DNA of 64,000 nt from Mucilaginibacter sp. L196 (GTDB lineage Bacteria > Bacteroidota > Bacteroidia > Sphingobacteriales > Sphingobacteriaceae). The DNA is taken from NCBI RefSeq assembly GCF_009765905.1, contig NZ_LMUO01000011.1:62001-126000 (forward strand), written 5' to 3'. Made by a program: the position numbers and the translations under genes. Below are positions 27,344-35,788 of the stretch, one piece after another (position 1 is the first letter of the stretch; each line of letters opens with the position of its first letter). The notes under the pieces were generated by a model. That model made no database searches and was not told where the DNA came from. It saw nothing but the letters and a program-made list of their open reading frames with translations.

Positions 27344-28075
27344 TTAAAACAACGCATTTTGCATTAGGTTGGCGTTAAGGCCCTGCCCGTTTGTGCCATT
27401 GGCAAAACCATAAAGCCAAATGGTATATACCCCCTCAGATTGTACAGTTACTGCATTAACAACCCCTAATAAATTACTTGTGCCTGTTTGCACTATTTTT
27501 AAAGTGTCATTCCCCGAAACTGGTATTGTTATAAAAGAAGACACTTGTTTATACGATTTATTTGAAACTATTACTTTCCCACCTATTACCAGGTCAACAT
27601 TTGGCGCATTGGGGCTCATATTAGCCAATCGAATAGAAGCGTTACCGTTTGCAGGGGCAACAAGGGTGTCTGTAGTTAATAAAAAATCGTGCTTGGCAAC
27701 TAGATTGGCAAAGAAAAGGGTGTATACCTGATTAACTTTGATGTTAATTGTATCAATAGCTATAGTAGTTAAACTGCCTGTATCAAAAAAACCGGCCTTA
27801 GTTACGCCAGTTGTCGATTTAAAATAAGGGATATAATTGCCGTATGTTAATGCTGCGCCATTAACTATGCTGCTATTGATATAAAAATCTGCTGCCGGTG
27901 CATCCGGCGAAGCCGCAACCACTGATAATACACCGTAAGGCACATTCGTGTTAGAGGAGTTGTCTGATTTTGTACAAGACGATATTGACACTGCCAGCAA
28001 GCAAGCTATTCCGGTTAACAAAGGGACTGTTCCGAGTTGGTGAACTCCCTTAATTTTGGTAAAGTTTAAATTCAT
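27344..28075 (-). CDS. DUF4397 lipoprotein, copy 2
   Basis: This is a paralogue of the gene at 10224-10943. The N-terminus (MNLNFTKIKGVHQLGTVPL) and lipobox (LLAVSISSC) are nearly the same, and RLANMSPNAPNVDLVIGGK and QTGTSNLLGVVNA recur. I placed the start at 28075 to match the paralogue; an in-frame start at 28129 would add 18 residues made from the conserved leader. The mature protein should be a surface or periplasmic lipoprotein with two DUF4397 domains. The shared leader and terminator suggest duplication of a whole transcription unit. Confidence 0.88.
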   Translation of the reverse strand: MNLNFTKIKGVHQLGTVPLLTGIACLLAVSISSCTKSDNSSNTNVPYGVLSVVAASPDAPAADFYINSSIVNGAALTYGNYIPYFKSTTGVTKAGFFDTGSLTTIAIDTINIKVNQVYTLFFANLVAKHDFLLTTDTLVAPANGNASIRLANMSPNAPNVDLVIGGKVIVSNKSYKQVSSFITIPVSGNDTLKIVQTGTSNLLGVVNAVTVQSEGVYTIWLYGFANGTNGQGLNANLMQNALF

Positions 28076-28255
28076 AATAATATTATAATTGGAGTTGAGT
28101 TTGGGGCGTTTTTTTATATAGAAAAACACTCTGGATTTTTGTTTAACGTAAAAAAAGTATTAATGGTATTTATTAATGTAATAATTGTAGCCTTAAGGGC
28201 TTAAAGTGTTGCAAATTACGGGTTTTATTGTTTTGTAGCCTAGTTTAATTATTGG

Positions 28256-29404
28256 CTATAGATCGCTATCTAGCTCATCCAATAAATACTCTTTTTTATC
28301 GTTCGCATATTCCCAGAACATAACACCGGCCATATCGTTTTTACGAACATATTCACATTTGTTTTTTACCGACCACTCATCATCAAAGGAGACAAATTGT
28401 TTGGTATCGGCATTATATAAATAAGGAGCCTTGGCGGTTTTGTCTTTATAATATTTAAAGCCTTTTTTGTTTATCAAACTATCTTTTATGTAGGTGTAGC
28501 CACCACCAAGTTGAATACGACCCCCAACAACTTTTACGCCTAAGCCGTGCTGATCATTATCAATAACTTTAAATGAATGGCCATAAAACGCAACGCCCAT
28601 TACCAGTTTGTTTGCCGGCACACCCGCTGCTTCAAAATCGGTTACCGCGCTGGCTGCATATTCATCTGAAGAATACTGTTTTGAGGCGAACAGATTAGTG
28701 TGGTGTATAGCAACGCTGTCTCCGTGCGAATAATCGTAGGTCATGAGGTTAATGTAGTTGAGGTATTGGGCAACTTTATCCATCTCGGTATGCAGCAAAA
28801 ATGTTTTAAAACCACCTACTGCTGCTGATAAAAGCATTTTTTTACCTGTTTCATGTTCTACGCTATCTAATCCATGGCGAAGATCGCGGAACATTAGGGT
28901 GTAATTTTGTTTATCAGCATCGCGATAGATATTTCCGGCACCTGCCATGCCCGGGTATTCCCAGTCGATGTCTATACCATCCAAGTGGAACTTGCGTACT
29001 AATACAATAGCGCTTGCTACGAAAGCCTGCCGTGAAGTATCAGAAAGTACAGCATCAGAAAAATTCCTGCTCCATAGCCAGCCACCAATAGAGATCACAA
29101 CCTTTAAATCGGGATTTGCTTTTTTTAGACCGAGCAGATACCTGAAATTTATAGTATCGGTTTTTAAATTGGTTAAAAAGGCGCGGTTGTTTTTAACGTT
29201 AACAAAGGCATAGTTAATTACATTAAGCTTTGAGGCATGCACCATAGTGGTGTCCACCAAGCCATGATAACCACCCACGTAGCCTATAACAACATACTTG
29301 TGCTGTTTTGCTGATTGTGCATTTACTGTCGGGCTAAAAACAATAGTTATAACTGTTGTTAAACCTACCGTTAGCAGTTTGTTAAGGCATTTAAGTTTCG
29401 GCAT
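28256..29404 (-). CDS. GH18 chitinase-type glycoside hydrolase
   Basis: A signal peptide (LTTVITIVFSPTVNAQ) leads into a GH18 TIM barrel. The catalytic DGIDIDWEYP motif lies at about residues 142-151 with acid/base Glu149, and the strand-3 motif KVVISIGGW at 101-109. MTYDYSHG and a C-terminal GVMFWEYANDK complete the barrel. GH18 enzymes cleave chitin or related GlcNAc polymers with retention through the substrate acetamido group. I chose 29404 because the upstream extension from 29458 overlaps the neighbouring gene. The DUF5009 gene ends 5 bases before it, so the two form an operon with a GlcNAc-related theme. Confidence 0.92.
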   Translation of the reverse strand: MPKLKCLNKLLTVGLTTVITIVFSPTVNAQSAKQHKYVVIGYVGGYHGLVDTTMVHASKLNVINYAFVNVKNNRAFLTNLKTDTINFRYLLGLKKANPDLKVVISIGGWLWSRNFSDAVLSDTSRQAFVASAIVLVRKFHLDGIDIDWEYPGMAGAGNIYRDADKQNYTLMFRDLRHGLDSVEHETGKKMLLSAAVGGFKTFLLHTEMDKVAQYLNYINLMTYDYSHGDSVAIHHTNLFASKQYSSDEYAASAVTDFEAAGVPANKLVMGVAFYGHSFKVIDNDQHGLGVKVVGGRIQLGGGYTYIKDSLINKKGFKYYKDKTAKAPYLYNADTKQFVSFDDEWSVKNKCEYVRKNDMAGVMFWEYANDKKEYLLDELDSDL

Positions 29405-29409
29405 GGTGA

Positions 29410-30582
29410 TTATATTTTTAGGCGTAATCTTCGTTTTTCCATTAATCCGACCAGCCAAATAATAATAAGTGCGGTAGCCAATGAGCGCAGCAGGCCAATT
29501 ATGCCGCTGTTAAATACTGATGGGTAGGTAACATTAAACAATTCGAGTAAAGCGATCTGGAAATAAGGGATAAGATAACAGGTTAAAGTACTTGTACCTG
29601 CGGGGCGTATCGCTTTAAACCAATTGATTTTTCCTTTGATGTCAACCAGATAAATAAACAGCTCGAGCATTAAAATGGTTAGCCCGCTGCTAATGAATAC
29701 CCATGCCGGTGTTGAGCGTATTTTGGAAATGCCTTCGGTATATGGCCTTATGATTAAACCACCTGCAATAAGAGCTATTCCTATTATTCCGAAAAGCATC
29801 CATAGCTTTTGTGTTTTCTCGATTTTTACCAGATGGGCATATAATCCAATAGTAACCACGCCACCCATGGTTAAAACTACTGCTGAGCAATCGCCAATTA
29901 TCGGCAGGAAGTCATGATCAAGGAATGTGTGTGACGCGATATTCATAGCTGCAAACAATCCCCATATAACAATTAGGGTAGTTAGTTTACCTTTTGAGAA
30001 GTAATAAACCAACGCGCATATTAAATAAGACCAGCCGATAATGCCCAGGATGCCCCACCAGGAGGTATGCATCCAGTGTGGGTGTGCAAGGTCGCCGCCT
30101 TTAAATATTACAGCTAGCGCAATTAATAAGGCCAAACCAGAGCCCATTATGGTATACTTTTTAGCTTTCGCCATAGTCTCAGGATAATCAAGCCATATTA
30201 TAAAGAAACTTAGCGTGATCAGTATTTCCCACACCGCCTTTGGTAATATGGCTGCAGGGCTATAGCTCTCCAGGTTTACATGGTAAAAGCCCATAATAAG
30301 CAGCGCGGCACTACGGCTGATGATGTAGAATAGTACCTGCCATGTTGAGTCTCCTTTGCTGATTCGGCTTTTTATAGCCAGTGGAATTGATAAGCCGGCG
30401 ATAAGTAAAAATGCGGGAAATATTGTATCGGCAAAACCAAGCGCGTCCTCGGTTTCCTTTGCGTGGTCGAGCCAGGTAGGGATGCCAGCTACACTGCTTG
30501 CATCATTAACAAATATCATTAATAGCATGGTAAGCGCGCGAAGCACATCAATAGATAAAAGGCGCTTTGGAAGTTGTGTCAT
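29410..30582 (-). CDS. DUF5009/HGSNAT-like membrane acyltransferase
   Basis: The 390-residue protein has about ten membrane helices. It opens with KRLLSIDVLRALTMLLMIFVND, the signature of the family related to heparan-alpha-glucosaminide N-acetyltransferase (DUF1624/DUF5009). The region with GFADTIFPAFLLIAGLSIPLAI is also typical. Such proteins are thought to transfer acetyl groups to amino sugars across the membrane. Pairing with the GH18 gene directly downstream suggests processing of chitin-derived amino sugars, which is inference. The start at 30582 fits the family N-terminus. Confidence 0.87.
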   Translation of the reverse strand: MTQLPKRLLSIDVLRALTMLLMIFVNDASSVAGIPTWLDHAKETEDALGFADTIFPAFLLIAGLSIPLAIKSRISKGDSTWQVLFYIISRSAALLIMGFYHVNLESYSPAAILPKAVWEILITLSFFIIWLDYPETMAKAKKYTIMGSGLALLIALAVIFKGGDLAHPHWMHTSWWGILGIIGWSYLICALVYYFSKGKLTTLIVIWGLFAAMNIASHTFLDHDFLPIIGDCSAVVLTMGGVVTIGLYAHLVKIEKTQKLWMLFGIIGIALIAGGLIIRPYTEGISKIRSTPAWVFISSGLTILMLELFIYLVDIKGKINWFKAIRPAGTSTLTCYLIPYFQIALLELFNVTYPSVFNSGIIGLLRSLATALIIIWLVGLMEKRRLRLKI

Positions 30583-30785
30583 ATTGGCTAATTATCATTT
30601 ATGTATATACCCCGGCGGTATTTACAAAGTTGAAAGATACCAATTACTGATAGAAATTAGATCGATGGTTATAACATCTTTACGAAAACGGCCACTATAT
30701 AAATCCTGCAAGTGATTGATAATAGGCTAAATAGCGTGTTTTCTTTAACATGACATCAATTTATTAGCATTTGTTACAAAAAAAA

Positions 30786-31730
30786 TCAAAGTTCTAATTC
30801 CATCTGGATATTACAGCGTTCATATGGCGAGGGTGCTCCGCTAATCTTTTTAAAACCAAGTTTATGATATAAGTTGATGGCAGGTTTAAGGATGGTATTA
30901 CTTTCGAGATAAAGCTTCTTTGCTCCTTTTTTGCGTGCTTTTTTGATTGCTGCGTGCCCAAGTAGCAGGCCGATCCCTTTGCCTTTGGCAAGCGGACTAA
31001 CCGCCATTTTAGCCAGCTCGAAAACTTTGCCGCTTGTTTTTAGTAATGCGCAAGCGCCAACAGGTTCGCCTTTATATAGGGCGATGAATATGTAGCCACC
31101 TTTATCCAAAATATATTCCTGCGCGTGGTCCAACGATTTATGGTCGGCCTCTTCCATTTTAAAATACTGGGTTATCCACTCTTCGTTCAGGCGTTTAAAG
31201 GCGTGGTGGTATTGTGGTTCATAGGGTACTACTTTAACATCTTTGCTTTCACGGATTTTCTTTTCATCCTGAACTCGTTTCAACAGATCCTTTTGTTCCA
31301 GCAGAAACTCCCATTCTTCAATCGCTTTCCAAAGGTTGTATTGGGTTTCGTGCAGTGCATTTTCAATCGCTGCATTTACATCGCTGTATTGGTCTTGTAT
31401 TTTTTCGGTAATGGCTTGGCCCTGCGCTGTTAGCTTTACATAGTTTTTACGAGCATCGCTTTGGTTTGGGCTTTCTTTTACTAAGCCCTTTTTAATCATT
31501 TCTTTAACAATAGTACTTACAGAGGGATGGGAATGGCCAATTTCCACTGCTATTTGTGTAATAGATTTTTCTTCACCGGTTGACAGGGCATAAAACACTG
31601 GGAACCATTTAGGCTGCATGTCAATATCATACAAACCATACACCTTGCCAGCCTGCTCGGTAATGAGCTCGCTTAAGCGACGAAGCCTGCTACCCAAGGC
31701 CATTTTGCCGGTTTTATTGTAAATATTCAT
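30786..31730 (-). CDS. MarR-GNAT fusion regulator/acetyltransferase
   Basis: Residues 1-150 form a MarR winged helix (SITQIAVEIGHSHPSVSTIVKEMIKKGLVKE, then QSDARKNYVKLTAQG). Residues about 160-314 form a GNAT N-acetyltransferase with the acetyl-CoA motif LAVSPLAKGKGIGLLLGHAAI-type sequence and an LYHKLGFKKI tail. Such fusions are common in Bacteroidota. They are thought to sense and acetylate a small molecule while controlling their own expression. A doubled GATTACGTAA sequence lies just upstream of the start codon and is a good candidate operator. The gene is monocistronic. Confidence 0.93.
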   Translation of the reverse strand: MNIYNKTGKMALGSRLRRLSELITEQAGKVYGLYDIDMQPKWFPVFYALSTGEEKSITQIAVEIGHSHPSVSTIVKEMIKKGLVKESPNQSDARKNYVKLTAQGQAITEKIQDQYSDVNAAIENALHETQYNLWKAIEEWEFLLEQKDLLKRVQDEKKIRESKDVKVVPYEPQYHHAFKRLNEEWITQYFKMEEADHKSLDHAQEYILDKGGYIFIALYKGEPVGACALLKTSGKVFELAKMAVSPLAKGKGIGLLLGHAAIKKARKKGAKKLYLESNTILKPAINLYHKLGFKKISGAPSPYERCNIQMELEL

Positions 31731-31733
31731 ATC

Positions 31734-31755
31734 GATTACGTAATTGATTACGTAA
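31734..31755. promoter_or_regulatory. Tandem GATTACGTAA, candidate MarR operator
   Basis: Two copies of GATTACGTAA start 12 bases apart (31734 and 31746), and each contains the palindrome TTACGTAA. They begin 4 bases upstream of the MarR-GNAT start codon, so bound protein would block transcription or early elongation. MarR proteins usually bind short palindromes in their own promoter; the match to this protein is inferred. Confidence 0.55.
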
Positions 31756-31815
31756 ATGTATTCAGGTAATTTGATAAATGCAAATTATATATTAAAATAA
31801 GGGTTGAATCGTGTG

Positions 31816-31863
31816 CGCCAATGGAGAAGTATTTCTAATTCCAGAAATACTTCTCCATTGGCG
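31816..31863. repeat. Perfect 21-bp inverted repeat with 6-base loop
   Basis: Left arm 31816-31836 (CGCCAATGGAGAAGTATTTC plus T) pairs perfectly with 31843-31863 across the loop AATTCC. It lies 20 bases beyond the stop of the GLPGLI gene and could end that transcript, though no clear T-run follows on the minus strand. Its perfection suggests recent origin or strong constraint. It does not match the other repeat families here. Confidence 0.85.
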
Positions 31864-31883
31864 TGATTGAGGTTAGGATTATC

Positions 31884-32651
31884 TTAGAATAAAAAACCTT
31901 TTAAATAAAACTGGGCATTATCGCCCCAATTTTTGGTTAGGCTTAATAAAGTTGTTTTTAGCCCGGCATTGGTTGTCAGTTTGCCTTTTTTGGGCTCTTG
32001 AATGGCATTGTCGGCAATAGGTATATCGGTTACTTTGGTTGCAACCCATAGCATGTTTTCGTGTGGTACAGCTACTTCTAATATCATACCCGGCAAACCA
32101 TTAAATGATTCTGGGCCGCCAGAAACATGTATTTTTTCTGTATAAAAAGCAACCACATATATTGAATCCATCATGATGCCGTTTGCGCGCCTACAACTGT
32201 AGCCCGCAACATCACGGGTCTCGCCGGTTATCTTCCATTTAATTTTTCGGGTTGTATCCTTTACCAAAAAGGTAGCTTCAAATACTATTTTCTGATTGGT
32301 GGTTGTCCTTGTTTTTAAATCAGTATAAACCGTATTGTTTTGATTAGCCAATGGGAAGTTGAAAAATCCACTACCTGCATTATCTGGCTCGATAGGGGTA
32401 AATAAGGTTTTATCATCCGAAAAAGTAAGTGTGCTTTTTAATGTTTTGAATTGTGGGTTTGCTTTTTTATAAGCATCAAGAAAAGGCCGAAAGAAGGCTT
32501 CGTTTTCTGGGTTTATCTGCTTTTCTAGCATTGCATAAGTATTACTGGTTTTGTTATACTCAATAGTGCCCGATGTAGTAAAATGGGCATTCTGTGCAAA
32601 AAGATTAAGCCCTTGTATTAAAACTGCAATTAAAAATAGTATCCTTTTCAT
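31884..32651 (-). CDS. GLPGLI family protein
   Basis: The 255-residue protein has a signal peptide ending in LNLFAQ and the GLPGLI-family core. ETRDVAGYSCRRA is followed by a Tyr/Thr-rich segment, then the name motif, here GLPGMILEV in place of GLPGLI. The family is restricted to Bacteroidota, is exported, and has no known activity. It ends 20 bases before a perfect inverted repeat and starts 2 bases after the stop of the large outer-membrane receptor. This pairing is commonly seen. Confidence 0.92.
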   Translation of the reverse strand: MKRILFLIAVLIQGLNLFAQNAHFTTSGTIEYNKTSNTYAMLEKQINPENEAFFRPFLDAYKKANPQFKTLKSTLTFSDDKTLFTPIEPDNAGSGFFNFPLANQNNTVYTDLKTRTTTNQKIVFEATFLVKDTTRKIKWKITGETRDVAGYSCRRANGIMMDSIYVVAFYTEKIHVSGGPESFNGLPGMILEVAVPHENMLWVATKVTDIPIADNAIQEPKKGKLTTNAGLKTTLLSLTKNWGDNAQFYLKGFLF

Positions 32652-32653
32652 AA

Positions 32654-35455
32654 TTAGTTTGCTGATTTAACTGTACCGAATTTTGTGAAATCCCAGGTTA
32701 CAGAAAGCATAAAAAATCTCCGGATGCCTGTGGTGTTAGTTTGTGTGGTTGTATTACCCGATATACCCCTGGTAAAGTTTAAGTTTTGGTTGAGGAGGTC
32801 ATTTGCCGACAGTGATATTTTAAGTTTATCCTCCTTAAGGAATGTTTTAAAAATATAAGCATTTAGTTTAGTCAAATGCTGCGCACTGAATGCCTGTGTA
32901 GCCGCGTTGTATGTATAGTTAACGCTTGAGCCGGCACCAAATTTTAGCGGGAGGTATAAATTAAATTGACCGTATCCATTAAAACCGGCAGCATTGTTAT
33001 TGGTAAGCGGCTGTAAAGACATGCTACTAAAAGTATAAGAGGGGCCGCCGTAAAAGTAAAAATCGTATTTTTTCTGCACGTATTTATCGAAATAAAGCCC
33101 AGCGGAATAAGAATGGCTGCGGCCCATATCAAGCTGGCTGTTAATATAACTGTACGATATGCTGCCCGCAGTACTTGCGTCTAACCCAACCTGTAGATCA
33201 ATAGGGCTGATTTTTTTGCCCAGCGATGCATTTATATTATAATTATATGGGTTTTGGTTACTAAGATTGGTGTAAGTGGTGGTGTTTACGCCTGTAGATT
33301 CATTATAAGATGTGTTATTTGCAATTGCATTATACGTATTGGAAAAAGTAGCCCTAATAAATACCTGCTGGCCGCTCACAACTTGATATGAGTTATAATA
33401 CATGCTCAGGTTGTTGTTGAAAGCTGGTTTAAGGCCCGGATTACCTGTGGTGATATTTAAGGGATCGTTATTTATTGTAACCGGTTGTATTTGGTCAATA
33501 GTTGGCTCGGTATTATTTCCATTATAATTAAACCTGAAAGTCTTATACTGTGAGAATTTATACATGAACATAGCCTGCGGAGCCCAGTTTAAAAAGGATC
33601 TGCTTAATATATCGCCGGTGTATTCATCAACCTGTGTGAAATTAACGTCGGAAACTTTGGTGCCAAAGTTTAAAGTTGCTTTTTTATATTGATAATTATA
33701 TATGGCACCAAGCTGATTGGTTAACTGGTTAAATTTATAATCGTTGCTATTAGCGCTATCAAAAACATTGTACTCACCACCTGGTGCAGACTGGTTAAAT
33801 GACTCCCGGTTGCTGGTGCTGTTGTTTACTGCAAAACCATAGTTAAAAAGTAAAGATGTTTTGGTAGTGAGCGGTTCGGAGTAGGTGATATTACTATTTA
33901 GTACCGAACTCACCGTATTAGTAGTTTTGTATTGATTGGTAATGTTGGTGCTATCCACTTTTTGGGTGGTTGGGTTAAAATAATCAATCTCGGAGTTTAA
34001 ATAACCCTCAGTAGTGCTTTTGTTGTACGACTCGCTGAGGCTCCAGGATAATGTACGCCTTGGCTTTTTAAACTTTTTGGTGTAAAAAGCACTAGCATCA
34101 AATATTTGCTGATTACCGTGATTGGTAATATCCCTTTTATCTGTGTTTATTTTGTTATTAGCAGAATCTGCAGTAGTTGTGAAGTAATTGTTATTCACAT
34201 GGAAATTTTTAAAGGTTCCATCTACGCTGATTTTTAGGTCGGAAGTTGTATCCAGCTTTATTTTATAGGTAGCGTCAAGTTTCTGGCGAAAAGCATAATC
34301 GTTAAAGTTTTCGGTGCTTTTGGTATTAATAATTCCTGTTGGCAATGTTTGCTGGCTGGTAGTGTTGGTAGCTCCGTTTACATCAATCGATCCTATTTTA
34401 TAGTTTGTATTGATGGATTGGTTATCATTATCAAACTTATCATCATAATGCACACCACCTGATCGGGCTATGGGTATACCTTTACCATCATAATAACCAT
34501 TAAAAGAATCGAGCGCATCGTTGCCTCCGTTACTGGAAATTGATATTCCGCCATCAACAAACTGAATATCATTATTATTTACACCCAGGTTGTTGCTGTC
34601 CTGAAAGCCAAGCCCGGTCTTGCCATCATTAGCCAGTGTGCCGTAAAGCGAGAATTTTTGCTTCTCTTTAAATTTATTGTATTGCAATTGTCCTTCGTAG
34701 TAGCCATCGGTACCCTCGTTGGCATCTACCTTGCCAAACTCGCCGTTCTTTTTATCGGCCTTGAGTTTAATATTAATAGTTTTTGTGGTTTTGCCATCAT
34801 CAATACCAGTAAAAGTAGCCTGGTCGCTTTTTTTATCATAAAGCTGTACTTTATCAACCATGTCGGCACGGATGTTTTTGGTTACGAGTGTAGGGTCATC
34901 TCCAAAAAACTCTTCACCATCAACCAATACCTTGGTTACTGTTTCGCCTTGCGCAGTGATTTTGCCATCCTTATCAACTTGTATGCCAGGGAGCTGTTTT
35001 AACAAGTCCTCTACCTTATCATTAGGCTGTATTACAAATGATTTGGCATTGTATTCTGTGGTGTCTCCTTTTATTTTTATAGCCGCTGCCTTTGCTTTTA
35101 CAATAACATCGGCCAATAAGCGCGATCTCAAAATCATATCAATTTTTCCAAAATCGTGAGCGGTATGGGCAGAGTCAATGGTGAAATTGTCCACATAGTC
35201 CGCATATCCCGGGTAGGTTATCAGTAATAAAAATTTTCCCTTGGGTAAGTTGTTTATGGTGAAGTTGCCGTTGGTTTCGGCCCAGGTGAACGCTTTGAGG
35301 ATAGAGTCCCTGGCGTTTAAAACCGTTATGGTGCTGTTAGCTAATTTAGAATTTGCGGCCGAATCAGCAACTGAGCCTTTTATGGAATATGAATTTTGCG
35401 CTTGCGATGACAAGCCCCACATACAAAGAATGACTGCAATAATTGTGAATTTCAT
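32654..35455 (-). CDS. Outer-membrane beta-barrel receptor with carboxypeptidase-regulatory domain
   Basis: The 933-residue protein has a signal peptide (IIAVILCMWGLSSQAQ), a carboxypeptidase-regulatory-like beta domain (about residues 23-105, YSIKGSVADSAANSKLANST), and a plug-like domain (about 120-225, with VEDLLKQLPGIQVDKDGKI and KVLVDGEEFFGDDP). The long beta-barrel is of the outer_membrane_beta-barrel type (PF14905-like). These proteins resemble TonB receptors, but their ligands are mostly unknown. It is co-transcribed with the GLPGLI gene. A set of alternating TTTAGGT/ACCTAAA heptamers lies at its start. Confidence 0.9.
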   Translation of the reverse strand: MKFTIIAVILCMWGLSSQAQNSYSIKGSVADSAANSKLANSTITVLNARDSILKAFTWAETNGNFTINNLPKGKFLLLITYPGYADYVDNFTIDSAHTAHDFGKIDMILRSRLLADVIVKAKAAAIKIKGDTTEYNAKSFVIQPNDKVEDLLKQLPGIQVDKDGKITAQGETVTKVLVDGEEFFGDDPTLVTKNIRADMVDKVQLYDKKSDQATFTGIDDGKTTKTINIKLKADKKNGEFGKVDANEGTDGYYEGQLQYNKFKEKQKFSLYGTLANDGKTGLGFQDSNNLGVNNNDIQFVDGGISISSNGGNDALDSFNGYYDGKGIPIARSGGVHYDDKFDNDNQSINTNYKIGSIDVNGATNTTSQQTLPTGIINTKSTENFNDYAFRQKLDATYKIKLDTTSDLKISVDGTFKNFHVNNNYFTTTADSANNKINTDKRDITNHGNQQIFDASAFYTKKFKKPRRTLSWSLSESYNKSTTEGYLNSEIDYFNPTTQKVDSTNITNQYKTTNTVSSVLNSNITYSEPLTTKTSLLFNYGFAVNNSTSNRESFNQSAPGGEYNVFDSANSNDYKFNQLTNQLGAIYNYQYKKATLNFGTKVSDVNFTQVDEYTGDILSRSFLNWAPQAMFMYKFSQYKTFRFNYNGNNTEPTIDQIQPVTINNDPLNITTGNPGLKPAFNNNLSMYYNSYQVVSGQQVFIRATFSNTYNAIANNTSYNESTGVNTTTYTNLSNQNPYNYNINASLGKKISPIDLQVGLDASTAGSISYSYINSQLDMGRSHSYSAGLYFDKYVQKKYDFYFYGGPSYTFSSMSLQPLTNNNAAGFNGYGQFNLYLPLKFGAGSSVNYTYNAATQAFSAQHLTKLNAYIFKTFLKEDKLKISLSANDLLNQNLNFTRGISGNTTTQTNTTGIRRFFMLSVTWDFTKFGTVKSAN

Positions 35456-35500
35456 TTTAGGTCTGATAGTGAAACCTAAAGTATAACTAAATTTTTAGGT
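35456..35500. promoter_or_regulatory. Alternating TTTAGGT/ACCTAAA heptamers upstream of the receptor
   Basis: TTTAGGT (35456-35462), ACCTAAA (35474-35480) and TTTAGGT (35494-35500) alternate in orientation with 18- and 20-base spacing. They begin at the base next to the receptor start codon. They could be operator half-sites or alternative hairpins in the leader RNA. No known factor is recognised. Confidence 0.45.
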
Positions 35501-35788
35501 ATCAAAACATTTAACGTTTATTAACAATTAAATGCTTGTGAATGTAGTAGTTAAAATTGAGCCGGGATGATAAGCAGTTTCTTAAAAAGGAAATAATTAA
35601 TGTGCGCCTTTTGTGCAATAATTATTGCCAATAATTTACTAAAATCATTTAATATTGGGTGATTTTTTTATTTTTATTGAATTATTTTATAAAAATTAAA
35701 AAATAATTAGCTTTTTTTCGAAAACACTTCATAAATTACAGTTTTTAAAATAACTGGTTAATATATTTTACACACTAAGTAATTTTTC
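35501..35788. other. AT-rich divergent spacer
   Basis: This gap must hold promoters for the receptor (leftward) and the ATP-grasp operon (rightward). It is extremely AT-rich near 35640-35710, with long A and T tracts. No coding sequence or strong dyad is visible beyond the heptamers at its left edge. Confidence 0.5.
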
